Counted from the stretch's first letter, positions 44,296 through 53,961 are shown. The stretch: 64,000 nt of DNA from Blastomonas sp. (GCF_030373265.1 NZ_JAUCZC010000006.1:1-64000), one strand, 5' to 3'. Program-made: numbers and translations. Notes: generated from the sequence alone by a model not told the origin.

Positions 44296-45672
44296 ATGTC
44301 CCTTCGCCTGCGGCTCGCCCTGATGACCGCAGCGCTGTTTGCCTTGGGGATGGTTGCACTTTATCTGGCGGCGCGATCCTATGCGCTGGTGGCGGCGGAC
44401 AGATCCTATGACCGGCTGCTGGCAGGCTCGGCCCTGTCGATTGCAGAAACCATCTCGGTGTCCAGAGGCCAGGTGTCGGTCGATATCCCCTACGCCGCAT
44501 TGGACATGCTCTCGGCGGCGCCCGATGACCGCGTATTCTATTCGGTGACCCGGCCCGACGGAAGGGTGATCACGGGATATCAGGACATCCCGGGCCTCTC
44601 GCCCGCGCCTGGACCGCGCGCGCGCATGAATGCCGCAGGACCCAGCTTTTTCGATGCCCAGTATCGCGGCGAGAACGTGCGCTTTGCGGTCCTGGGCCGG
44701 CAGATTGCCTCGGCAGGAGGCCCGGGCTGGGTCTGGGTCCAGGTTGGGCAAACCCGGCTGGCACGCGAAAGCCTGCAGCAGGAGCTGGTTTTGCGCGCGG
44801 TGGCGCCGATCATCCTGATGACGGTGCTGGCGCTGGCGCTGGTGTGGTTCGGCATCAGTGGAGCCCTGCGCCCGCTCCGCCAGATCGGGCACGAGCTGGA
44901 GCGGCGCGAGCCCCGCGATCTCAGGCCCCTGACCGCGCCTGTGCCGTCGGAAATCGCGCCGATGATCCGATCGATGAACGGTTTCATGCACCGGCTGCAA
45001 GGAAACATCGATCGCCTGCAGACCTTCATCGCCGACGCAGCGCACCAGATGCGCACGCCGCTTGCCGCATTGCTCGCACAGGCCCAGGTGGGCCGCGACG
45101 GCAACGCCGAAGAGCTGAGGGACACGCTCGAGCGGATCGAGCGCAATGCCTCCAGGCTGACGCGCCTCGTCAACCAGCTGCTGAGCGACGCTGCGGTCCA
45201 GTATCGCGCCAATTCCGGACGGTCGGAACGGTTCGACCTGCTGGAGACGCTCCAGGGCATCGTTCGCGGCGCCGTTCCGCAGGTGGGGGACAGCGATCTC
45301 AGGTTGAAATCGAGCATCCAGGCAGCGCCTTTCACGGGCGACCCGGTCCTGATCGGGGAAGCGGTGAAGAACCTGATCGACAATGCCCTGCGCCATGGTC
45401 CCGGTGCGGACGGAGAGGTCCTGATCCGTCTCGACGCGATCGACGCGGGATATCTTCTGGCGGTCGAAGACCGCGGCCCGGGGATTTCGGATGCTCTCAA
45501 GCCGGAGGTGTTTGCGCGCTTTGCCCGCGGCCCGTCCGGGGCGACAGGCGCGGGGCTGGGGTTGTCGATCGCCAAGGAAGCGATCGAATGCCATGGCGGA
45601 AGCATTGCCTTGCTCGACCGGCCGGGCGGAGGATTGCGGGTGGAGATGCAGCTTCCGGCGGTCTGGACATGA
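44296..45672 (+). CDS. TctE-like sensor histidine kinase
   Basis: A 458-residue inner-membrane kinase. Two helices flank a periplasmic domain of about 140 residues (2CSK_N-like, as in TctE/QseC). The dimerisation helix has FIADAAHQMRTPLAAL (phospho-His), then NLIDNALRHG (N box), DRGPGISDAL (G1) and GAGLGLSIAKE (G2). TctE-type kinases sense tricarboxylates or metals. ATG 44296 starts just after the regulator stop; GTG 44281, overlapping the stop, is an alternative. Its stop overlaps the next ATG (ATGA). Confidence 0.87.
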   Translation: MSLRLRLALMTAALFALGMVALYLAARSYALVAADRSYDRLLAGSALSIAETISVSRGQVSVDIPYAALDMLSAAPDDRVFYSVTRPDGRVITGYQDIPGLSPAPGPRARMNAAGPSFFDAQYRGENVRFAVLGRQIASAGGPGWVWVQVGQTRLARESLQQELVLRAVAPIILMTVLALALVWFGISGALRPLRQIGHELERREPRDLRPLTAPVPSEIAPMIRSMNGFMHRLQGNIDRLQTFIADAAHQMRTPLAALLAQAQVGRDGNAEELRDTLERIERNASRLTRLVNQLLSDAAVQYRANSGRSERFDLLETLQGIVRGAVPQVGDSDLRLKSSIQAAPFTGDPVLIGEAVKNLIDNALRHGPGADGEVLIRLDAIDAGYLLAVEDRGPGISDALKPEVFARFARGPSGATGAGLGLSIAKEAIECHGGSIALLDRPGGGLRVEMQLPAVWT

Positions 45673-46772
45673 GACCTGTTGCGCTCATCCTTGCGGTCCT
45701 GATCGGCGGCTGCGCCGAACCCGACCACCGGGCGCCGGCCGCCTCGGACCAATCCGTGCTGACGATCTACAGTTCGACCGACACCGATGTGTTCGAACCT
45801 GTCCTGTCCGAATTCGAGAGGCTTCACCCCGACATCGATGTGCAGTTTTTCGAGCAAGGCGCCAAGGCGCTGTATCTGGGCGCGGTCAATACGCCATCGG
45901 GCCAGCCCGGGCGGGCGGATATCCTGATCAGCAGTTCGATGGATCTCCAGACCAAGCTCGTCAACGACGGATATGCGATGCCGCATGTATCGGCCGATAC
46001 GCTTCGCCTCCCGGACTGGGCAAGATGGCGCGACGAGGCGTTCGGCTTCACCATCGAGCCGGCCGTGATGGTCTACAGCCGGCGCCTGATGAAGGGGCGC
46101 GCGCTGCCGCGCTCGAGGCCCGAGCTGATCAGGGCACTGGGGGACGATCCGGATTTCTGGCGCATGCGCATCGGCACCTACGATCCCGTGCGCAGCAGTG
46201 TCGGCTATCTTCTGATGTCCCAGGATTTCCGCAACAGTTCGGACACCGCCTCGCTGGTCACGCTGATGCAGCAGGCGCAGATCCAGACCGCCGACACCAC
46301 GCTGGAACTTCTCGAACGGATCGAACGTGGCGAGCTTGTTCTGGGCTATAACGTGCTCGAATCCTATGCTCGGTCCCGCCAGGCCGCAGGCGCCGCCCTG
46401 ATCATCGTGTATCCGGAAGACTATGCGCTGGCTTTGGCACGAACCGCCGTCATCCCCAAAACCGCGTCCAACCCGGCGGCCGCGCGCAAGTTTCTGGACT
46501 ATCTTGTGTCCCCGCAAGGCCAGGCAACCCTGACCCGGCGCTCGCGGCTGAACGGTGTCCTGTCGCAAACCGAACCTGCAGGGCGCGAGCCGCCGCCGGG
46601 CGGGCCGATCCGGCCGATCTCGCTCGGGCCCGGGCTGCTGGTCTATCTCGACCAGCAGAAACGCGAACGCCTGCTTTCGATCTGGCTCGGTCGCGACCTG
46701 AAGCCGGGTGAAGCCGCCTTGCTCAGCCGGTTACCCAAGGGAACAGGCCTAGCAAAAGCCCGGCAGCCATGA
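45669..46772 (+). CDS. Extracellular solute-binding lipoprotein, no permease nearby
   Basis: A 367-residue protein with a lipoprotein signal (lipobox LIGGC, Cys15) and the periplasmic-binding fold of the FbpA/ModA-like class (VLTIYSSTDTDVFEPVLSEFERLHP at the start, then PAAARKFLDYLVSPQGQ near the end). Such proteins usually deliver Fe3+ or an organic ligand to an ABC permease, but none is present. Its coupling to the kinase (ATGA) suggests it acts as the ligand sensor for the kinase. It is convergent with the citrate carrier and overlaps it tail-to-tail by 50 bases. Confidence 0.82.
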   Translation: MRPVALILAVLIGGCAEPDHRAPAASDQSVLTIYSSTDTDVFEPVLSEFERLHPDIDVQFFEQGAKALYLGAVNTPSGQPGRADILISSSMDLQTKLVNDGYAMPHVSADTLRLPDWARWRDEAFGFTIEPAVMVYSRRLMKGRALPRSRPELIRALGDDPDFWRMRIGTYDPVRSSVGYLLMSQDFRNSSDTASLVTLMQQAQIQTADTTLELLERIERGELVLGYNVLESYARSRQAAGAALIIVYPEDYALALARTAVIPKTASNPAAARKFLDYLVSPQGQATLTRRSRLNGVLSQTEPAGREPPPGGPIRPISLGPGLLVYLDQQKRERLLSIWLGRDLKPGEAALLSRLPKGTGLAKARQP

Positions 46773-48105
46773 GGATCATGCAGATCATGACGGCCCATTT
46801 CAGACAAAACCGCTGATGATCGGCAAAGTCCACGCCCGCAAGGCCGGCCAGCAGATAGGTTGATGGCACCAGCGGGCTGAGCAGGTGCACCGGCTGACCG
46901 ATCAGCGATGCCCGTGCCATTTCGGCGTGCGATATGCCGTATTCCGCCCCCGCTTCGGCGATGATCGGCATGATCCCGAAATAGAAGGCATCGTTGGAGA
47001 TGAAGAAGGTGAACGGCAGGCTGGCCAGCGCCGTGATCGGTGCAAGATAGGGGCCGTATTCGTCCGGGATCGCCGCAAGGAAGCTTCTCGACATGGCATC
47101 GACCATGCCGGTTCCGCTGAGAATGCCGGTAAAGATGCCCGCTGCAAAGATAAGCGACACCACCGCGATGACGTTCTGGGCGTGCTCGGCAACACGCCGC
47201 CGCTGTTCCTCGACACGCGGATAGTTGATGACCAGCGCAACCGCAAAGCCGATCATGAAGAGCACCGGGAGCGGCAGGATGTTGGCGATCAGTCCGGTCA
47301 TCAGCGCCGTTGTCAGCGCGGCATTGACCCACAACAGCCGGGGCCTGCGCAGGTCTTCCTGCGGATCTGCCGGGACGCCAGCCGCATCGCCGGAGCCAAC
47401 CACATCCCGGATCGACCCATCTGGGCCCAGGCCGACTTTTTGCGCGCGCGGGGACGGGTCTGCGAACGCATGCGGGCCAAGCTGGAGATGGGGAAGTCTT
47501 CGGCGCTCGCGAATGCCCAGATAATAAGCCAGGCCGAACACGCCGATGATACCGGCGATCATGGCGGGGATCATCGGGACGAAAACCTCCGACGGGTCGA
47601 CCTGCAGCGCGCTGGCCACCCGCGCCAGCGGTCCGCCCCAGGGGGTAAGGTTCATCACCCCGCTGGCCAGCATCGTGACGCAGGTCAGGCTGAGCGCACT
47701 CATCCCCAATCTGCGGTACAACGGCAGCATCGATGCCACGGTGATCATGTAGGTGGTCGATCCATCACCATCCAGCGAGACGGCGGCAGCGAGCACGGCA
47801 GTACCGACGACGACTTTCATCGGGTCGCCGCCAACCAGAGCCAGGATGTACCGCACGATCGGATCGAACAGCCCGGCATCGATCATCACGCCGAAATAGA
47901 GGATGGCAAACATCAGCATGACACCGGTCGGCGCGAGCGTCCGGATGCCCTCGAGCATCATCGGGCCAAGCCTTTCATCGCCGAAGCCGCCAACAATGGC
48001 AAAGATCAGCGGGACGACAATGAGCGCTACCATGGGGGAAAGGCGCTTGGTCATGATCAGGACCATGAAAGTCACGACCATGCCGAAGCCAAGAAGCGTC
48101 AACAT
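46723..48105 (-). CDS. CitMHS-family citrate:cation symporter
   Basis: A 460-residue membrane protein of about 12 helices with the CitMHS marks SLDGDGSTTYMITVASMLPLY and FISNDAFYFGIMPIIAEAG. CitMHS carriers take up citrate complexed with Mg2+, Ca2+ or Fe3+ using protons. ATG 48105 has GAGG upstream. It is convergent with the solute-binding protein and divergent from a siderophore receptor, so the citrate uptake and iron uptake functions are likely linked. Confidence 0.87.
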   Translation of the reverse strand: MLTLLGFGMVVTFMVLIMTKRLSPMVALIVVPLIFAIVGGFGDERLGPMMLEGIRTLAPTGVMLMFAILYFGVMIDAGLFDPIVRYILALVGGDPMKVVVGTAVLAAAVSLDGDGSTTYMITVASMLPLYRRLGMSALSLTCVTMLASGVMNLTPWGGPLARVASALQVDPSEVFVPMIPAMIAGIIGVFGLAYYLGIRERRRLPHLQLGPHAFADPSPRAQKVGLGPDGSIRDVVGSGDAAGVPADPQEDLRRPRLLWVNAALTTALMTGLIANILPLPVLFMIGFAVALVINYPRVEEQRRRVAEHAQNVIAVVSLIFAAGIFTGILSGTGMVDAMSRSFLAAIPDEYGPYLAPITALASLPFTFFISNDAFYFGIMPIIAEAGAEYGISHAEMARASLIGQPVHLLSPLVPSTYLLAGLAGVDFADHQRFCLKWAVMICMILMAAGLLLGLFPWVTG

Positions 48106-48280
48106 CCTATCATCCTCTGCACCGTACGTTTCCTCCGCCAAGGGCGGGCAAACGGTCATTTGGAGGCCGCGTTGCCGCCGCCTCCCGGCTTGTCTGGCAG
48201 GTTATCCTGTCGTGGGTCTGTCAATGCGGACCAGGATGGTCTTTTCGTGAATCCCCCGAAATCCGCCCGCCGCAGATTCT

Positions 48281-48299
48281 GGAAATGATATAAAATTAC
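48281..48299. promoter_or_regulatory. Candidate Fur-type box
   Basis: GGAAATGATATAAAATTAC matches 11 of 19 positions of the classical Fur box and is part of the imperfect dyad AATG-N11-CATT (48284-48302). It is the only strongly AT-rich patch in the region between the divergent citrate carrier and the siderophore receptor. Alphaproteobacterial iron regulators vary, so this is tentative. Confidence 0.35.
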
Positions 48300-48388
48300 A
48301 TTGACATATCCGGCAGCGACCTGCGAAGGGGCGCTGCGTCCCGGTGGGGAATTCCTTGCGGAGCCGGGCACGAATGGGGAGTTTTGAC

Positions 48389-50539
48389 ATGCTGCGGTAC
48401 GCATCTGGCGTTGGATTGGTCACGGGGCTGACGGTCGTTGCCCTGGGGGCATCCCCGGTGTTTGCAGCCGACACCACGGAAGACGCTCAGGCCTCCGAAC
48501 AGGCCATCACCGTCACCGGCGTGCGCCAGGCGTATCGCGGTGACTTTGCGCTGTCGGAGATTCCGCAGGCGATCGCGCAGATCGACGAAGCCGCGGTCAA
48601 GGCCAACAACTTTCTCCGGCTCGCCGACGCGCTCGATCTCAATGCCTCGGTGTCCCGCCAGAATTCGCTCGGCGGCCTGTTTGACAGCTTTGCGGTGCGC
48701 GGCTTCACCGGCGACGAGAACATCCCGACCGGCTATCTGGTCAACGGCTTCAATGGCGGACGCGGTTTCGGCGGCCCGCGCGATGTTGCCGGTCTGGAGC
48801 GGATCGAAGTGCTCAAGGGCCCCGCTGCGGCATTGCTCGGGCGCGGAGAGCCCGGCGGCACGGTCAACCTGGTGACCAAGCAGGCCGAGATCGGGCGCAC
48901 CTTCGGCAGCGCATCGATCCAGTACGGCAGCTTCGACCGCGTGCGCACCGAAGCCGACTTCAACCTGGCGCTGTCGGGCGGACTGACGGCGCGGCTGATC
49001 GGCTATGCCGAAGACGGAGACACGTTCCGCGACACGGTGCACCAGCGCCGCTGGGGCTTCCTGCCCTCGATCGGACTGGCGATCGGGCCCAACACCCGCG
49101 TGACCTATGATTTCGAATGGACGCGGGCCGAGACGCCCTTCGATCGTGGCATCGTGGTGCTCGATGGGGATTTCAGGACGGTGCCGCGCTCGCGCTATCT
49201 GGGAGAGCCGGGCGACGGCGACCACGTCGCGCGCGCCACGGGGCATCAGCTTCGCGTTCAGCACGACCTCAACGATCGCTGGAGCGTGCAGGTGGGTGCA
49301 AGCCTGCGCGATACGCTGCTGACGGGCTTCTCGTCCGATGCAGAGCTCGCCACCGCGCGCCAGAAGCTGTTCGTCGACGGCCGCTCGCTGTCCCGCCAGC
49401 GCCGCTCGCGCCGGTACGATTCGCGCCAATGGGTGGTGCGGGCCGAACTGTCGGGCGCATTCGAGACCGGATCACTGCGCCACCGCGTCCTGATCGGGGC
49501 CGACCGCGACCAGTTCGACAACGACCAGCAATTCGGCCGTGTGCGCCCTCCGGTGGTGAACGCGGCGACAACCGACCGCGCCGGCTATGTCCTCGATATC
49601 CTGAACCCCGTCTACGGGCGCTTCCCGCTGCCGACCCCGGGCCCGCAGAACGACCGCCTCGACGTGCAGCGATCGACCGGCATCTTCCTCCAGGATCAGA
49701 TCGAACTGACCGACCGGTTGCAGGTGCGGATCGGCGGCCGCTATGACGATGTCAACCTCCGCACGCTCAACCGCCTGTCCGGCGTCGACAGTCGTCGCAG
49801 CAAGGCGCGGTTCAGTCCGCAAGCGGGACTCGTCTATCGCCTGAGCACGCCGATCACGCTGTATGCCGCGTATGGCGAGGGCTTCCGCGCCAATATCGGC
49901 ACCGATGTCGCAGGCGGCATCTTCGATCCCGAAACCAGCCGGTCGAAGGAGATCGGGATCAAGGTCACCGCGCTCGACGGCAGGTTGAATGGCACGCTGG
50001 CGGTGTTCCAGCTCGACAAGAACAACGTCCTTGCCAGCGACACCGGAAATCCCGGTTTCTCGGTGGCCATCGGCAAGGCGCGCAGCCGCGGCATCGAATT
50101 CGATCTGGCGGGCCAGCTGCCGGGCGACATCGATGTCATCCTCAGCTACGCTTATATCGACGCCGAGGCGCGTTCGACGCTGCTCGAACCCAATTTCAAC
50201 TTCCAGATCCGTCCGGGCGATCCGCTGATCAACATTCCCGACCACAATCTCAACGTCCAGGCGAGCAAGCGCTTCACCATCGCGGGCGCAGAGGCGCAGT
50301 TGGGCGCGGGGGTGCAATATGTCGGCGAACGATCGGGCGAGACCGGCACGGCCTTTGCCTTGCCCGCGCACACGCTGGCGCGCGTGTTCGGCGAGATCGA
50401 GCCGATCGAGGGCGTGACTGTGTTCGCGGCGGTTCAGAACCTGTTCGATGCGCGCTGGTACGCCAACAGCTACTCGCCGCTCTGGGTCCAGCCCGGCACC
50501 CCGCGCACCGCGTCGATCGGCCTTCGGACAAGCTTCTGA
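48389..50539 (+). CDS. TonB-dependent siderophore receptor
   Basis: A 716-residue receptor: signal peptide ending ASPVFAAD, TITVTGVRQ-type N-terminus (QAITVTGVRQAYRGDFALSE), plug motif LKGPAAALLGRGEPGGTVN, and a barrel ending in TASIGLRTSF. Its plug resembles ferric-siderophore receptors of the FpvA/FoxA class without the signalling domain. ATG 48389 has GGGGAG eight bases upstream. A Fur-like AT-rich element lies about 90 bases upstream. It is monocistronic. Confidence 0.87.
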   Translation: MLRYASGVGLVTGLTVVALGASPVFAADTTEDAQASEQAITVTGVRQAYRGDFALSEIPQAIAQIDEAAVKANNFLRLADALDLNASVSRQNSLGGLFDSFAVRGFTGDENIPTGYLVNGFNGGRGFGGPRDVAGLERIEVLKGPAAALLGRGEPGGTVNLVTKQAEIGRTFGSASIQYGSFDRVRTEADFNLALSGGLTARLIGYAEDGDTFRDTVHQRRWGFLPSIGLAIGPNTRVTYDFEWTRAETPFDRGIVVLDGDFRTVPRSRYLGEPGDGDHVARATGHQLRVQHDLNDRWSVQVGASLRDTLLTGFSSDAELATARQKLFVDGRSLSRQRRSRRYDSRQWVVRAELSGAFETGSLRHRVLIGADRDQFDNDQQFGRVRPPVVNAATTDRAGYVLDILNPVYGRFPLPTPGPQNDRLDVQRSTGIFLQDQIELTDRLQVRIGGRYDDVNLRTLNRLSGVDSRRSKARFSPQAGLVYRLSTPITLYAAYGEGFRANIGTDVAGGIFDPETSRSKEIGIKVTALDGRLNGTLAVFQLDKNNVLASDTGNPGFSVAIGKARSRGIEFDLAGQLPGDIDVILSYAYIDAEARSTLLEPNFNFQIRPGDPLINIPDHNLNVQASKRFTIAGAEAQLGAGVQYVGERSGETGTAFALPAHTLARVFGEIEPIEGVTVFAAVQNLFDARWYANSYSPLWVQPGTPRTASIGLRTSF

Positions 50540-50590
50540 CGCGCCAGCGCCTGGCCGGCGCACCAGGCACCGCGATGACCCAGGCGCGCA

Positions 50591-50617
50591 GGTCCCGTCC
50601 TAGCGCCGGTCGGGACC
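50591..50617. terminator. Stem-loop between convergent genes
   Basis: GGTCCCG (50591-50597) and CGGGACC (50611-50617) are exact reverse complements around 13 bases. It lies between the convergent siderophore receptor and racemase-family genes, but has no T-run. Confidence 0.35.
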
Positions 50618-50628
50618 AGGGGTAACGC

Positions 50629-51285
50629 CTATCGTGCGCCTGGGTCCGTCCCGCCCGCCATTGCTGTGAACAGGTCCCGCGCCGCCATAGCAGGCGTCGT
50701 CAACACAGGCCTTGCGTAGCGTAGCTCCAGCAGCGGCGCAGCGCGCGCGATGCTGAATTGGGCCAGCGCGAAGCAATCGACCTGCTCGGCGTGCTCGCTT
50801 GCGGCCTGGCACACAAGCGCATCGTGCTGGGCTCCATCGCCTCGGCGCAGGGCATCGAGCGCGCCTTTGGCGAGGATCAGGCGCAACCGTTCGGGGTGCT
50901 CAAATTCCTGCGCCATTGAGTGCAGAGTCGGCTCGAAGCTGGCGACAAGTCCGATTCTGGCATACCGATTGGCCGACCGGATCATGGCCTCGTTGGGCTT
51001 GCGCACGATCAGCCCGGGATGGGTGGAGCCGACAAGGTCGATCTGGCGCCCGAATGCCGAGCAGGTGAACAACACTGCGCCCGCCTGCAAGGCGATCGCG
51101 TAATCGGTCAGCGCCAGGAATCGCCGATCAAGCTCGGCCTCGATCTCTGGTCCCCCCGCTGCTCGATCCACGGCCAAAGCGCTGTCAAGCAGGTCAAACG
51201 GCTGCGCCTGGGGAAACTCCCGCGCCAGCGCCAGACGGATGGGCTCGATCGATTCCTGCATGGCATGTATGAGTGCAACCCTCAT
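50629..51285 (-). CDS. Asp/Glu/hydantoin racemase family protein
   Basis: A 218-residue protein of the Asp/Glu racemase fold: ALIHAMQESIEP at the start, first catalytic Cys in LFTCSAFG, then VGLVASFEPTLHSM. In the C-terminal half the second cysteine is replaced (VLTTPAMAARDL), so a two-base racemase mechanism is unlikely; one-cysteine members act as isomerases, decarboxylases or hydrolases. GGAGGGG precedes ATG 51285. It is divergent from a TonB receptor operon with an aminotransferase and gamma-glutamyltransferase, so it likely works on an amino acid. Confidence 0.75.
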   Translation of the reverse strand: MRVALIHAMQESIEPIRLALAREFPQAQPFDLLDSALAVDRAAGGPEIEAELDRRFLALTDYAIALQAGAVLFTCSAFGRQIDLVGSTHPGLIVRKPNEAMIRSANRYARIGLVASFEPTLHSMAQEFEHPERLRLILAKGALDALRRGDGAQHDALVCQAASEHAEQVDCFALAQFSIARAAPLLELRYARPVLTTPAMAARDLFTAMAGGTDPGAR

Positions 51286-51412
51286 CGCGCCCCTCCGTGA
51301 TTAGATTGTTTCAATAAACTGCTTGATGATACGTCTATTGCATATTCATTATTTTGTGGCAATATTCCTTGCGACTCGGCTGATCGCGTGATCGAAAGAG
51401 GGGGGAGATACA

Positions 51413-53902
51413 ATGACTGCAAACACGAGCCTTTTCATCGCCGCATCGATGATCGCGCTGGCCGCCACACCGGCTTTCGCGCAAAGCGAACGCCCGAATG
51501 TCGCCAATGAAACAGATGTTGTAGAACAGCCTACCGACGGCGACCTCGTCGTCACCGGGTCGCGCGTGGCCCGCAGCCGTCTTGATACTCTCGCACCGGT
51601 CGATGTCATCGACTCGCCCGATCTCGTCAAACAGGGCACACCTGAACTGGGCCAGGCCCTGGCCAACATGGCGCCATCGATCAACTTCCCGCGCCCTGCG
51701 ATTGCAGATGGCACCGATCACATTCGGCCTGCCGTGTTGCGCGGCCTGTCGCCGGATCAGACGCTCGTGCTGCTCAATGGCACGCGTCGGCACGCCTCGG
51801 CGCTGGTCAACGTCAACGGTACCGTGGGCCGAGGCTCTTCGGCGGTTGATCTGAACGCCATTCCCGTCATTGCCGTCGACCGGATCGAAATCCTGCGCGA
51901 CGGCGCATCGGCGCAATACGGTTCCGACGCGATTGCCGGCGTCATCAATCTGCGGCTGCGCGAAGCCCGCGAGGGCGGCGGCTTTCAGGTGAATTCGGGG
52001 ATATTCCATACCCATGTTCGCGAGGCGCGTGATCCCGACGGGCGCAATGTGACGGACGGTCACAATATGTCCATTGCAGGCTGGCAGGGTTTCGCAATCG
52101 GAGCAGAGGGCTTTTTGACCCTGTCAGCCGAGTACATCAAGCGCAACCCCACCAACCGCAGCGGCCTCGATCCACGCGTCACGCCAACCCGCGTCACGGC
52201 GCGTTTCGGCGACCCCGAACTGGAAACCAAGACCGTGTTTGCCAATTTTGGCATGCCTGTCGGCGACATGTGGGAGATCTATGCGACGGGCGGCTATCAG
52301 CATCGGGACGGCGAATCGGCCGGTTTTCGGCGGATAGAGCGCGATATCAACAACATCGATCTGCGCACCGGCCGCCCGATCATCCCGGACGGCTTTCTGC
52401 CGAGGATCGGCATGAAGGTCAGCGATCTTAGCCTGGGCGGTGGGCTGCGAGGGGACGTCGGAGGCTTTAAGGCCGATTTCAATGTCACCTATGGGCGCAA
52501 TGCGATCGACATATCGACGCTGAACACGCTCAATGGCTCGCTGGGCCCGGCATCTCCGCGTGATTTTTATGCCGGCAAGCTCACCTACGACCAGCTGACC
52601 GCAGGTGTCGATGCGGTCCGCAGCTGGGATGTGGGGCTGGCGCGCCCTCTGGCACTCGCATTGGGCGCAGAATACCGGCGCGAAGGCTATGCGATCGGCG
52701 CAGGCGAGCCGGCGTCCTACGAATATGGGCCCGATCGTGCAGGTGGCCGCGCGGCGGGAGCCCAACTGTTTCCAGGCTTTCGCCCCGACAACGAAATTGA
52801 CGCCAATCGGGACAGCTATGCGGTCTACGCGGAACTGGATGCGGGTGTGACCCCGTGGTTCGATCTGGCGATCGCCGGGCGCTATGAGGATTATTCGGAT
52901 TTCGGGTCAACCGCCAATGGCAAGGTGTCGGGGCGGATCGAATTCATGCCGGGTCTGGCCTTGCGCGCGACGGCATCCACCGGGTTTCGCGCGCCCAGCC
53001 TGCAGCAGCAGAACTATCGATCGACCGTCCCGGTCTTCCGCGTGATCAACGGGGTCAGTACTCCGGTCGAAACCCAGACCTTTCCCGTAACGGACCCGGT
53101 TGCCATCGCGCTCGGCGCGCGGCCCCTCGAACCGGAAAAATCCACCAATTTTTCTGTCGGAGGGGTCTTTGCAAGCGGCGGGTTCGAGCTGACCATCGAT
53201 GCCTATCAGATCAAGATCCGTGACAGGATCGTGCTGTCGGAGAATATCCTGGGGCAGGCACCCGGAGCGCCCGGCGCGACGCCGACCCAGATTGCGATCT
53301 ACAATCTGGTCAACACCACTGGCGCGACGACCATCTATGCCGGCGGGCGCTTCTTCATCAACGGTGTGGATACCACCACCCGCGGGATCGATATCGTGGC
53401 CCGTTACCGGATCGCAACCGGCAGCGCCGGGCGGTTCGACCTGTCGGCGGCTGCGAATTTCAACGAAACGACAGTTGATCGCGTGCCGACGACCGCCCCC
53501 CTGGCTGCGTTGCCCGTACCCCCCGATCTCTTTTCCAGAACCAACCTGCTGGCGTTCGAAGAAGGCACGCCCGGGCACAAATATGTGTTGAGCGCGGACT
53601 GGGAATCGGCGTCGGGTTTTGGCCTGCTCGCGCGGCTGAACATCTACGGCAGCGTGCTCCATGCTCTGAATGACCCGGCGCTTGATGCTGAAACCGGTCG
53701 ACGCGCGCTGCTCGACATGGAGGCGCGGGTGCAGGTGGGCGATCAGCTCACGTTCGCGCTGGGCGGATCCAACATCACCGACACTTACGCAAGGGCATTG
53801 CCGGCCGCGCGCAACGTGCAGGGCGCGATCCCGTTTTCAAGCTACTCGCCCTTTGGCAACAATGGCCGCTATCTGTACGCTCGCGTTGCCGTCAACTGGT
53901 AG
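51413..53902 (+). CDS. TonB-dependent outer-membrane receptor
   Basis: An 829-residue receptor. Signal peptide (ALAATPAFAQ), TonB-box-like GDLVVTGSRVARS, plug with ILRDGASAQYGSDAIAGVIN and the VLLNGTRRHASALVNVNG segment of the sphingomonad/Xanthomonas receptor subfamily, and a barrel ending in RYLYARVAVNW. This class is often linked to peptides, sugars or aromatic compounds, not iron. GGGGGAG precedes the ATG. It heads an operon with RpiR, aminotransferase and gamma-glutamyltransferase genes, so the ligand may be a gamma-glutamyl or other peptide. Confidence 0.87.
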   Translation: MTANTSLFIAASMIALAATPAFAQSERPNVANETDVVEQPTDGDLVVTGSRVARSRLDTLAPVDVIDSPDLVKQGTPELGQALANMAPSINFPRPAIADGTDHIRPAVLRGLSPDQTLVLLNGTRRHASALVNVNGTVGRGSSAVDLNAIPVIAVDRIEILRDGASAQYGSDAIAGVINLRLREAREGGGFQVNSGIFHTHVREARDPDGRNVTDGHNMSIAGWQGFAIGAEGFLTLSAEYIKRNPTNRSGLDPRVTPTRVTARFGDPELETKTVFANFGMPVGDMWEIYATGGYQHRDGESAGFRRIERDINNIDLRTGRPIIPDGFLPRIGMKVSDLSLGGGLRGDVGGFKADFNVTYGRNAIDISTLNTLNGSLGPASPRDFYAGKLTYDQLTAGVDAVRSWDVGLARPLALALGAEYRREGYAIGAGEPASYEYGPDRAGGRAAGAQLFPGFRPDNEIDANRDSYAVYAELDAGVTPWFDLAIAGRYEDYSDFGSTANGKVSGRIEFMPGLALRATASTGFRAPSLQQQNYRSTVPVFRVINGVSTPVETQTFPVTDPVAIALGARPLEPEKSTNFSVGGVFASGGFELTIDAYQIKIRDRIVLSENILGQAPGAPGATPTQIAIYNLVNTTGATTIYAGGRFFINGVDTTTRGIDIVARYRIATGSAGRFDLSAAANFNETTVDRVPTTAPLAALPVPPDLFSRTNLLAFEEGTPGHKYVLSADWESASGFGLLARLNIYGSVLHALNDPALDAETGRRALLDMEARVQVGDQLTFALGGSNITDTYARALPAARNVQGAIPFSSYSPFGNNGRYLYARVAVNW

Positions 53903-53961
53903 AAACACCCACAAGAAAGTCGGTGCGCAGAACCCGACGGTCCTGCAGGAAGGGGATTAGC

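Noticed and set aside
48296..49429. Leftward 377-residue frame over a siderophore receptor
   Set aside because: Antisense to conserved receptor plug and barrel motifs.
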